Shown here one piece after another: positions 27,185-35,503 of a stretch of DNA of 64,000 nucleotides. The notes beneath the pieces are model-generated. The model saw nothing but the letters and a program-made list of their open reading frames with translations. It ran no database searches and had not been told where the DNA came from. The position numbers and the translations under genes were made by a program. Within the stretch, counting starts at the first letter, position 1. The number at the start of each line of letters is the position of its first letter. The stretch is taken from assembly GCA_016719055.1 (NCBI GenBank), contig JADKAW010000006.1, positions 124,001-188,000 on the forward strand, given 5' to 3'. Origin of the DNA: Candidatus Rhodoferax mariagerensis. Its GTDB lineage: Bacteria; Pseudomonadota; Gammaproteobacteria; Burkholderiales; Burkholderiaceae_C.

Positions 27185-27985
27185 TCAAAGCCTGCGCCGG
27201 CGCGCCTTAGCGACGCCAAACAGGGCCATCAGGCCAGACAACATGATTGCGCCCCATTCTGAGAGAGTTGGCACACTGGTCACACCTGCCAAGTCTGTTG
27301 GAATGGCCAGCGCCCCCGGGTCTGTGATGATGCCCAGCGTGCCGTTGCTGTCACCCACGCCGTTGTCGGTAATGTAAAAACTGATCTGGTTTCCGCTGAT
27401 GGACACGTTGGGCAGTGCATACCAATGCGGGGTTTGGCTACCACCAAACTCGGACCCGTATTTGTAATACTTGGCGTTGGCGGGCACGGCTGTTGGGTAT
27501 GTGATGGTGAAACGCAGCGTGTTGTTGTTGCCGCAGTTGTTGGCGGTGAAGCTCAGCACCCCGTGCGGATATGAGAACCCGGACGGGGGCGTTGTGGGCG
27601 CTGACGAAACTGCAGAGAACGCCGAGCTGGCATAAACACAGCCCGCACTGCCCCCGGTGAAAGCAGCCGTGATGATGCCGCCCGATGGTGATGTACCCGT
27701 GGTACTGGTGATGGGTATTGACGTCCACTGGGCGTACAGCGTGGTGCTGGCCGTAAACGGGTAGTTGGCCGCATTGACATAAGCCGTGCCGGTGCCACCG
27801 GCCACTGTGTTCCAGCCCGCAAAGTTATAGCCCACTTTGGTGAAGGCATTGCTAGTCAGTGCCGTAGCGACGTTGTAGTTGGTGCTCTGCGCAGCCATCG
27901 TGCCTGAACCCGTGTTGGCGTCAAACGTGACCGTGTACTGGTTGATGGTCCACTGGGCAATTAGCGTGGTAGGTGCTGTGCAGGC
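27185..27985 (-). pseudogene. InlB-repeat IPTL-CTERM exoprotein, 5'-truncated
   Basis: Only the end of the gene remains. Reading from the scar at about 27985: a B-repeat end (PTTLIAQWT), a second repeat (QYTVTFDANTGSGTM then FAGWNTVAGGTGTAYV), a domain of about 130 aa, and the sorting signal VPTLSEWGAIMLSGLMALFG followed by ARRRRL. The IPTL-CTERM tail (motif, helix, Arg cluster) is the usual C-terminus of exported proteins in Comamonadaceae and Acidovorax relatives. No start codon or signal peptide remains: the upstream sequence switches abruptly to a membrane-sensor gene. Confidence 0.85.
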
Positions 27986-28769
27986 GCAAAATCACAATCC
28001 ACAGCAGGCAGGCCGCCGCCGGCACCAGCAAAATGCCAAAATCAGTAACCCAGTTGGCCAGCTTTGCGGTGCCGAGCCAGTTGTTGAGCAAAATCGGCTG
28101 GCTGACTCCGACAAAAATAGCCAGCAGGCACAAAAGGTAAAAGCTGTAGGCCAACTGCACCGGCTGGCGCATGACCACCGCGCCCACGATGTACATGATG
28201 GCCGACAACAAATACAGGGTGACAAACACACCGGCCTTGAACTGGCTGCTGCCGCCCGACTGCAACAGGTCCTGGTCCGACAGCAACTGCGCCCTGACAT
28301 TCATGGCGCTGGTGCTTTGGACCCGAACCAGATAACGCTGCGGCGTTGGCAACGCCGGCAGCCGCATCACATGCGCCGTGCTGCTCAACAGGGGTAGCGG
28401 CACCGCCCGGGTGTCACCCAGGCTGGCCAGGGGCTGCGCTTGTCCCCAGGCGTACACGTCGATCTGGTCCAGGTAAGGTAGCCCGACGGACAACAACCTG
28501 CCCGGGTGCCCGTCTGGTGTGGCAGGCACGGTGAACTGCGCCCACAACACGCCTGGGCGGTAGCCATTCACGCCTTGTCGTGTTTCGGGCTGCCAGTTCA
28601 GGCCGGGTGCGTAGAGGGCTGCTACCGGCAATTGTGCCGTGGTGTCCCAATAGGTGGCCCACTGGGTGTTCAGGTGGCTGGCAGCGGCTTGGGTTGGGCA
28701 GGCCAGCAGCCACAGTGCCAACAGCAGCAGCCAATGAAACCACCGTGCAAATTGAGATGGAATAGTCAT
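27985..28769 (-). pseudogene. 7TMR-DISM sensor protein, 3'-truncated
   Basis: Signal peptide (WLLLLALWLLACPTQAAA), then a 7TMR-DISM extracellular beta-sandwich (about residues 30-175, with GYRPGVLWAQFTV and DQIDVYAWGQ). Three transmembrane helices are at about 182-262. Intact family members have seven helices and a cytoplasmic kinase, GGDEF or other output domain. Here similarity stops at LLWIVILRL; the frame then runs 21 codons into the exoprotein remnant to a stop at 27921. The start codon overlaps the dinB stop by 1 base, so it was the downstream partner of dinB. Confidence 0.85.
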
Positions 28770-30001
28770 CAGAATAGCTGTGGTTCAAGCGCTCCTGTTT
28801 CTAGAGCAGTTAGCGCTTTATCCATAAGGGCTAGAGGCCTATTTTCTACAATTTTTTGGTTTGAATCCTGGCGTGTCAGGCCAGCCACCCGCACGCCCAG
28901 CAGGCGCAGGCGCTTTTGCAGTGGCACCCGCTTCAGGCACTGGCCTGCCAGCTGGCGGATGGTGCTGGCATCAGCGGTGTAAAAGTCAACCGTCTGGTCA
29001 CGCGTAACACTTTTGAAGTCGTCAAAACGCAGCTTGATACCAATGGTTTTGCCCTGGTAGCCTTTGCTGCTCAGGTCACCGGCCACCTGTTCACATAGCT
29101 GGGTGAAGATGGCGCCCAGCTCGGCTTTGTCGCGCACGGCGTGCAGGTCGCGGTCAAAGGTGGTTTCGCGGCTGATCGAAACCGGCTCGCTGCTGGTCTG
29201 CACCGCCCGGTGGTCAATGCCATGGGCGGCGTCATGCAGCCAGGCGCCGGCTTTTTGGCCAAACTCGTCAATCAGCCAGTCCAGCTCCTGCTGCGCCAGC
29301 TCGCCAATGGTGCGAATGCCGTGGCGCTGCAGCTTTTCATCGGCCTTGGGGCCAATGCCGTTGATCTTGCGACACGCCAGCGGCCAGATTTGGGTGTGCA
29401 GGTCGGCCTCAAACACAATGGCGATGCCGTTGGGTTTGTTGAACTCACTGGCCATCTTGGCCAGCAGCTTGTTGGGCGCGACACCCACCGAGCAGGTCAG
29501 GCCAGTTTGCTGAAAGATGGTTTTCTGGATCAGCCGGGCCAGCACCCGCCCGCCTTCGCGCTGGCCGCCCGGCACGTCGGTAAAGTCGATATAGACCTCG
29601 TCAACACCCCGGTCTTCCATCAGCGGCGCAATATCTGCAATGATCTTTTTGAAGCTGGTTGAATAGTGGCGGTACTCGGCAAAGTCCACCGGCAGCAAAA
29701 TCGCCTGCGGACATAATTTGGCGGCCTTCATCAGCCCCATGGCCGAGCCCACGCCAGACTGGCGCGCGGCGTAGGTGGCTGTTGTGATCACGCCACGGCC
29801 GGTGTAGTCTGCCAGGCGTGCAAAGGCTTCGACGGGAATTTTGCCTAAGGGGCGGTCAGCGTGCAGGGTCAAAAGCGTGTCGTCCACCGAGCGCCTGCCA
29901 CCCCCAATAACCACAGGCAGGCCTTTGAGCTGAGGGTAGCGCAGCAGTTCGACTGATGCATAAAACGCATCCATGTCCAGGTGTGCAATCCGTCGAATCA
30001 T
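28769..30001 (-). CDS. dinB: DNA polymerase IV (DinB)
   Basis: Y-family translesion polymerase (410 aa). RRIAHLDMDAFYASVE carries the first metal Asp, and DRGVDEVYIDFTD is the usual D-E catalytic pair. The thumb/HhH region (KINGIGPKADEKLQRHGI) and little finger (IGIKLRFDDFKSVTRD) follow. The last residues EPQLF resemble the beta-clamp-binding peptide. The roughly 30 residues before it (NRPLALMDKALTALETGA) are encoded by interspersed repeat copy 3, so the tail is unusual. No LexA box was recognised in the 122-base gap to the divergent gene. Confidence 0.93.
   Translation of the reverse strand: MIRRIAHLDMDAFYASVELLRYPQLKGLPVVIGGGRRSVDDTLLTLHADRPLGKIPVEAFARLADYTGRGVITTATYAARQSGVGSAMGLMKAAKLCPQAILLPVDFAEYRHYSTSFKKIIADIAPLMEDRGVDEVYIDFTDVPGGQREGGRVLARLIQKTIFQQTGLTCSVGVAPNKLLAKMASEFNKPNGIAIVFEADLHTQIWPLACRKINGIGPKADEKLQRHGIRTIGELAQQELDWLIDEFGQKAGAWLHDAAHGIDHRAVQTSSEPVSISRETTFDRDLHAVRDKAELGAIFTQLCEQVAGDLSSKGYQGKTIGIKLRFDDFKSVTRDQTVDFYTADASTIRQLAGQCLKRVPLQKRLRLLGVRVAGLTRQDSNQKIVENRPLALMDKALTALETGALEPQLF
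28790..28846 (-). repeat. Interspersed repeat copy 3, forming the dinB 3' end
   Basis: On the minus strand it reads AAATAGGCCTCTAGCCC, then TATGGATAAAGCGC. It is nearly identical to copy 2 over the first 30 bases and is in the same reading frame. It ends about 15 bases before the dinB stop region. Confidence 0.8.
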
Positions 30002-30123
30002 GGGGGCAAGGATAGCCGGGCTGGCAAATGATGCAGTGCAGCAAATTAGTGAGGAGAATCAGAAGATTCAGAGGATAAACGGTTAAGCTATCGCTTACTG
30101 CACTTTAGTCAATAGGTAGTTTC

Positions 30124-32811
30124 ATGGATAAGCATTTTTTAAGCTCACTTTTTTCACCGAACTCTATTGCAGTTTTTGCTGGTAAACCTGATGACCCAGA
30201 GTCCCAGACGCCGCAGGCACGGGTGTTGCATCAGGCGATCACCGCCCAGCACTACACCGGTAAATTGTCGTTTCTCGATGTACACGCCAGCGGCACACTG
30301 GCGGATCTGGCCAACACCCATGCCGATCTGGCAATTATTTCGCTGCCTGCAGATCAGGTGGCTGCGGCGCTGGAGATTGCCGGGCGCATCAAGTGCCAGT
30401 CGGCACTGGTGATTTCCAGTGGCATCAATGCCGCGCAGGCGGCAGATTTGCATAAACAGGCAACGCGTGACGGCATCTACCTGTTGGGGCCAAATTGCCT
30501 GGGTTTCCAGCGGCCACACCTTCATCTCAATGCCAGTGTGGCGGGTGATCTGGCCAGTGTTGGACCGCTGGCTCTGGTGTCGCAGTCGGGCGCATTGACC
30601 TCTTCCATCCTGGATTGGGCCAGAACAAATGCGGTGGGTTTTTCCACCGTGGTGTCACTGGGTGCCAATACGGCTGTGGACATGGCACAGGTGCTGGATT
30701 TCCTGGCCTCGGATGCCCACACTCACAGCATCGTGGTGTATTTGGAGGGAATTACCAATGCCCGGCGCTTCATGAGCGCGCTGCGTGCGGCCGCCAATGC
30801 CAAGCCGGTGATAGTGCTCAAGGCGGGTCGAAAGTCTGCAGGCAATCGTGCGGCGTTGACACACTCGGGTGCCATTGTGGGCAGCGACGCGGTGTTTGAT
30901 GCCGCGCTGCGTCGCGCCGGTGCCGTGCGGGTGCGTTCGTTTGCGCAGCTGTTCTCGGCTGTCAAGTGCCTGGCATCGCGCTACAAGCCTGTGGGCAAGC
31001 GTCTGGCCATCGTCACCAATGGTGGTGGCCCAGGGGTGTTGGCGGCTGACTGGATCAGCGAAATTCGGCTGGATCTGGGTCGACTGACACCTGAGCAGGC
31101 CAACGAGCTCAAACCCCAAATGTCACCCCTGGCCACCCTGAGCGATTTGATTGACATGTCTGAAGATGCTGGTCCCGAGCAATACCGCGCCGCCATTGAA
31201 GCTGCCAGCAAGGCCCCCCAGATCGACGGCATTCTGGTGATTTATTCGCCCAAGATGGGTTCGGATGGTGATGCCATTGCCAAGATCATTGCCGGTTTCA
31301 ACCGCCATGTCAGCAAACCCTTGCTGACAAGCTGGATGGGCGATGCGTCGGTGAGTGATGCGCGCAAGATACTCAACGACGCGATGCTACCGACCTTTCG
31401 CACGCCGGAATCGGCGGTGGGTGCCTTTGGCAATATTGCTGCGTTTTACCAGAACCAGCGCTTGTTGCTGCAGACACCGCCACCGCTTTCTGATCTGTCC
31501 GAACCCGATGTGGAGGGTGCCCGCTTGCTGATCGAAAGTGTGCTGGCCGAGCGCCGCAAGGTGCTCACTGAGATGGAGTCCAAGGCCTTGCTGGCTGCCT
31601 TTCATATCCCGGTGACCAAGACTATTCTGGCGCGCAACCCCAATGAGGCCATGATGATTGCTGCACAGCTGGGTTTTCCGGTGGCGCTCAAGATTGATTC
31701 GCCGGACATCAGCCACAAGTCGGACGTGCAGGGTGTGGCGCTCAACATCCTGAGCGCGGTGGGCGTGCGGGACACCTACCTGGAGATCATTCAAAACGTC
31801 AACCGTTTGCAGCCCGGTGCGCGCATCAATGGTGTGACGGTTCAAAATATGTCCAATCAGAAGCGTGGCCGTGAGGTATGCGTGGGTCTGGTGACCGACC
31901 ACCCGTTTGGTCCGGTGATTGCGTTTGGTGCTGGTGGCACCATGATTGAGCTGATCAATGACCGTGCCATGGAACTGCCGCCGCTCAACCAGTTTCTGGC
32001 GCACAGCCTGATCGAGCGTTCTCGTGTGGCTGAGGTGCTTGGCCAGTGGCGTGGTGCCCCGGCTGCAGACATTGAGGCGCTGGAACAGATTCTGCTGCGT
32101 GTCTCTGAGATGGTGTGTGAGCTGCCCCAACTGCGTGAGATGGACATCAACCCCATCATCGTGGACGAGTCTGGCGCGCTGGCGGTGGATGCACGCATTG
32201 TTATCGACAACGTGGCAGCTTCGGCACGGCATTACAACCATCTGGCCATCCTGCCCTATCCGTCGCAGTATGAGCAGTTGTGCCCCATGGCCGGTGGCGG
32301 CGATTACACCGTGCGCCCGGTACATCCGGACGATGCCACCATGCTGCAGGCATTTGTGCGCGGCTTGTCCCCCGAGAGCCGCTATTTCAGGTTTGTGTCG
32401 AGCATGCAGGAACTGTCCCCTACCATGCTGGCGCGCTTCACGCTGATTGATTACGACCACGAAATGGCCCTGGTGGCGCTGCACACCGTCACCGGCCTGG
32501 ATGAAGACGGTCATCCGACTGAAACGACGCGTATTGTGGGTGTGTCACGCTACATCACCAACCCTGATCGCAGCACCTGCGAGTTCTCGCTGGTGGTGGC
32601 CGATGATTTCAAGGGGCAGGGCCTGGGCTCGCGCCTGATGCTGTCCATCATGGACTTTGCGCGCGAAAAAGGCCTGACTGAAATCGAGGGACTGGTGTTG
32701 GCCAACAACCCCAAGATGCTCAAACTCATGAGAAGTCTGGGTTTTGCCGTCAAGTCATTTGCCGAAGACCCCGACTTCAAGCTGGTGACCCACCTGCTGC
32801 AAAGCTCCTGA
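30124..32811 (+). CDS. Bifunctional acyl-CoA synthetase (NDP-forming)/GNAT protein, Pat/PatZ type
   Basis: 895 aa with the architecture of PatZ/YfiQ protein lysine acetyltransferases. A CoA-binding domain (about residues 10-130, with LLGPNCLGF) and a ligase domain (about 145-460, LALVSQSGALTSSILDW, LTHSGAIVGSD) are followed by an ATP-grasp region (about 480-700, PVALKIDSPDISHKSDVQGV, REMDINPI). A C-terminal GNAT (about 730-895, DDFKGQGLGSRLM) completes it. Family members acetylate metabolic enzymes such as acetyl-CoA synthetase. In PatZ the ligase part is regulatory. It is a single gene divergent from dinB. Confidence 0.9.
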   Translation: MDKHFLSSLFSPNSIAVFAGKPDDPESQTPQARVLHQAITAQHYTGKLSFLDVHASGTLADLANTHADLAIISLPADQVAAALEIAGRIKCQSALVISSGINAAQAADLHKQATRDGIYLLGPNCLGFQRPHLHLNASVAGDLASVGPLALVSQSGALTSSILDWARTNAVGFSTVVSLGANTAVDMAQVLDFLASDAHTHSIVVYLEGITNARRFMSALRAAANAKPVIVLKAGRKSAGNRAALTHSGAIVGSDAVFDAALRRAGAVRVRSFAQLFSAVKCLASRYKPVGKRLAIVTNGGGPGVLAADWISEIRLDLGRLTPEQANELKPQMSPLATLSDLIDMSEDAGPEQYRAAIEAASKAPQIDGILVIYSPKMGSDGDAIAKIIAGFNRHVSKPLLTSWMGDASVSDARKILNDAMLPTFRTPESAVGAFGNIAAFYQNQRLLLQTPPPLSDLSEPDVEGARLLIESVLAERRKVLTEMESKALLAAFHIPVTKTILARNPNEAMMIAAQLGFPVALKIDSPDISHKSDVQGVALNILSAVGVRDTYLEIIQNVNRLQPGARINGVTVQNMSNQKRGREVCVGLVTDHPFGPVIAFGAGGTMIELINDRAMELPPLNQFLAHSLIERSRVAEVLGQWRGAPAADIEALEQILLRVSEMVCELPQLREMDINPIIVDESGALAVDARIVIDNVAASARHYNHLAILPYPSQYEQLCPMAGGGDYTVRPVHPDDATMLQAFVRGLSPESRYFRFVSSMQELSPTMLARFTLIDYDHEMALVALHTVTGLDEDGHPTETTRIVGVSRYITNPDRSTCEFSLVVADDFKGQGLGSRLMLSIMDFAREKGLTEIEGLVLANNPKMLKLMRSLGFAVKSFAEDPDFKLVTHLLQSS

Positions 32812-32828
32812 TTTGCCAATGCGCTGGG

Positions 32829-34256
32829 CTACACCTCCGGCGCATAGCCCACTGGCTTGAAATGGCAAAAAATATTGGCGAAAAAACTGCCGTTCAGCGG
32901 CTCGGGGCGTCCGTGCCTGAGGCGCCCACCTTCGTAAAAGACCATGTCCCCGGGCTTTAAAACGAGATGGTGTTCACGGTAATCGTTGTCGTCGATCAGC
33001 AGCAACCAGTCGTGATTGACCAACTGGTCGACGTTGATGATGGCGCTGATGATGTGGGTGTCATAACGGTCCCGGTGTGATTTCAGAACTGCATGCTTCT
33101 GGTAGATCCGAATGCCGTAAACGTAGGTTGGCTCCAGCGTCTGGCCGCTCCAGACTTCGAGCAGTGGTTTCATGACATCATGAATCTCTTCACGCAATGC
33201 AGGTGTCAAATCGACCAGCGTGCTGCTGACTTGCCCCTGACCACCGGCGCTGACAATGTAACCACCGTCAACAAACTCGTCGCTCTGCGAGCCCCTGTTG
33301 TCGCGATAAAACTGAAGAATCTTTTGATAAAGCGAGTCCGGCAAGCGTGACTTCTGGAAACCGACGCGGGTGTAGTTGGGAATGTATTCGTTGATTTCGC
33401 GGCCAAACATGGGTGGCGCTGGGCGCCTGGCACTGCCAGCGCGGAACCATTTGGTGATGACGGCCTTGTAGCCCTTGATCACCGGACAGGCCTGGTGCAA
33501 GCTGTTGATGTTGGTCGAGCCATCAGGGTTCAGGCTGTTCCAGACCACGGCCAAACCAGCCTTGGGCGTCAGCGTCAGGCCCAGGCGGGGAAAAGCGGTT
33601 TCACCACCTTCTTCCACATCGTTGAGATAAATCATGAAGGTGTAGGTGCGTTGCCCCATGCCGCCATCGTGCTGCCTGATTTCTGCGGGTTCGAAATAGT
33701 CGGTGTGGGCCTTGAACTGCTGCCCGATGTCATAGTATTGGCCTTGAATGGATTCTGAATAGCTGGGGTCGATGCCAATCATTTGGCAGATGCGCCCATC
33801 AAGCGCGCGCATTTCAGCGCCCCCCACACGGCTCAGGTCGCAGGTGCTGCTGGTACGAAAGCTGGCGTCTGGTTCGTAGCTGGACAAACCGGACGGCAAT
33901 TTCTGGCTGCGTATCAAGTCGATCACCAGCTGGCACTCGGCGGCGTTGAAAAACTGCTCGATGGTGTAGAGCTCAATCAGGTCGCTGTCGATTCTGCTGG
34001 CGTTTGGGATAAAAATTTTGGAACGATCAATATGTTTGACCTGCTGAGTTTGTGCGGGTGCTTTGGTTTTGGGTTCGCCCAAGGGGTTGACCAACTGGTC
34101 CAACGCAACACTGGGTTCGTGCTGCAGGTGGGTCTGAATGTCCTGATAGGCATAACCTTCATCGAGCAAAATCTTGAAGATGCCGTCTTTGTCGCGGCCG
34201 GCTTCCACATTGGTACGAATCCAGCCAATCCAGTCGGCATTGAGTGTTTTTGCCAT
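32829..34256 (-). CDS. 2OG-Fe(II) oxygenase with two prolyl-4-hydroxylase-like domains
   Basis: 475 aa. A small N-terminal helical module (residues 5-45) is followed by a P4Hc-type jelly roll with iron ligands His184/Asp186 (AHTDYF) and His254 (SLHQACP). The 2-oxoglutarate-side Lys is at about 261. A second region (about 345-475) again shows HxD (His394/Asp396, SHRDRYD) and a distal His (His448, LRHGRPEPL), so both halves could bind iron. Substrates are unknown; bacterial relatives hydroxylate proline in proteins or peptides. It lies 19 bases downstream of lldD on the same strand. Confidence 0.85.
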   Translation of the reverse strand: MAKTLNADWIGWIRTNVEAGRDKDGIFKILLDEGYAYQDIQTHLQHEPSVALDQLVNPLGEPKTKAPAQTQQVKHIDRSKIFIPNASRIDSDLIELYTIEQFFNAAECQLVIDLIRSQKLPSGLSSYEPDASFRTSSTCDLSRVGGAEMRALDGRICQMIGIDPSYSESIQGQYYDIGQQFKAHTDYFEPAEIRQHDGGMGQRTYTFMIYLNDVEEGGETAFPRLGLTLTPKAGLAVVWNSLNPDGSTNINSLHQACPVIKGYKAVITKWFRAGSARRPAPPMFGREINEYIPNYTRVGFQKSRLPDSLYQKILQFYRDNRGSQSDEFVDGGYIVSAGGQGQVSSTLVDLTPALREEIHDVMKPLLEVWSGQTLEPTYVYGIRIYQKHAVLKSHRDRYDTHIISAIINVDQLVNHDWLLLIDDNDYREHHLVLKPGDMVFYEGGRLRHGRPEPLNGSFFANIFCHFKPVGYAPEV

Positions 34257-34275
34257 GTTGGCCTGCCTTTCCTAC

Positions 34276-35424
34276 CTAATATGTGCCCGCGATCAGAATT
34301 GTTTTGTCCACCTGGTCGATCTGGGTGTTGCCACAAAAAGCCATGGTCAGGTCGAGTTCCTTGTGGATGATCTCCAGCGCCCGCGTCACACCCGCTTCAC
34401 CCATGGCACCCAATCCGTACAGAAATGCACGCCCGATATAAGTGCCCCGTGCACCAAGTGCGCGGGCTTTGAGCACATCCTGCCCTGAACAGATGCCGCC
34501 ATCCATGTGCACCTCGATCTGGCGGCCCACGGCATCGACAATGGCTGGCAATGCGCTGATGGACGACAGTGCCCCGTCCAACTGGCGACCGCCATGGTTG
34601 GACACCACCAGCGCATCAGCACCAGAGTCGGCTGCATGGCGGGCGTCTTCGGCGTCCTGGATACCTTTGAGGATGAGCTTGCCACCCCAGCGCTTTTTGA
34701 TCCACTGCACATCATTCCAGCTCAGGGCCGGATCAAATTGCCGGGCTGTCCATTCACTCAGTGAGCCCATGTTCTCGACCCCCTTGACATGGCCGACGAT
34801 ATTGCCAAATCCATGGTGGCGAGTGCCAAGCATGCCCAGCCCCCAGCGCAGTTTGGTGGCCATGTTAAGCAGGTTGGGCACGGTCAGCTTGGGCGGTGCC
34901 GACAGTCCGTTTTTCAGGTCCTTGTGGCGTTGCCCCTGGATTTGCAGGTCGAGCGTGATCATCAGCGCCGAGCAGCTGGCGGCTTTGGCGCGGTCAATCA
35001 GGCGCTCGATAAAGTCGCGGTCACGCATCACATACAACTGAAACCAGAACGGGTGCCCACCGGTTTCACGCGCCACGTCTTCAATTGAGCAAATGCTCAT
35101 GGTTGACAAGGTAAACGGCACGCCAAATTTTTTGGCGGCCAGGGCGGCCTTGATTTCACCGTCGGCACATTGCATACCGGTCAGGCCGGTGGGTGCAAGG
35201 GCCACCGGCATGGCCACGCTTTGGCCGATCATGGTGCTGTGCGTGCTGCGGTTTTCCATGTTGATGGCCACTCGCTGGCGCAGTTTGATGCGCTGAAAAT
35301 CAGCGGCGTTGGCGCGGTAGGTGCTCTCGGTCCAGCTACCGGAGTCCACGTAGTCGTAAAACATGCGTGGCACGCGCGCCTTGGCAAGCAGGCGCAGGTC
35401 TTCAATATTGGTGATGATGGGCAT
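34276..35424 (-). CDS. lldD: FMN-dependent L-lactate dehydrogenase (LldD family)
   Basis: 382-aa alpha-hydroxyacid oxidase/dehydrogenase that oxidises L-lactate to pyruvate. Seen: the opening NIEDLRLLAKARVPRMFYDY, the FMN-site region PVALAPTGLTGMQ, and the substrate/FMN motif SNHGGRQLDGA with the catalytic His. The FMN phosphate loop is MDGGICSGQDVLKARALGA. I chose ATG 35424 (MPIITNIEDL), the family start. A related 2-hydroxyacid oxidase specificity is possible. Confidence 0.9.
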   Translation of the reverse strand: MPIITNIEDLRLLAKARVPRMFYDYVDSGSWTESTYRANAADFQRIKLRQRVAINMENRSTHSTMIGQSVAMPVALAPTGLTGMQCADGEIKAALAAKKFGVPFTLSTMSICSIEDVARETGGHPFWFQLYVMRDRDFIERLIDRAKAASCSALMITLDLQIQGQRHKDLKNGLSAPPKLTVPNLLNMATKLRWGLGMLGTRHHGFGNIVGHVKGVENMGSLSEWTARQFDPALSWNDVQWIKKRWGGKLILKGIQDAEDARHAADSGADALVVSNHGGRQLDGALSSISALPAIVDAVGRQIEVHMDGGICSGQDVLKARALGARGTYIGRAFLYGLGAMGEAGVTRALEIIHKELDLTMAFCGNTQIDQVDKTILIAGTY

Positions 35425-35503
35425 GGTCAGATGTCTTGGACTGGAGCAATGGTACCCGGTGAATTCCACGGATAATCAAGGCACAATTTTTGTCAGTCGC
35501 GTT

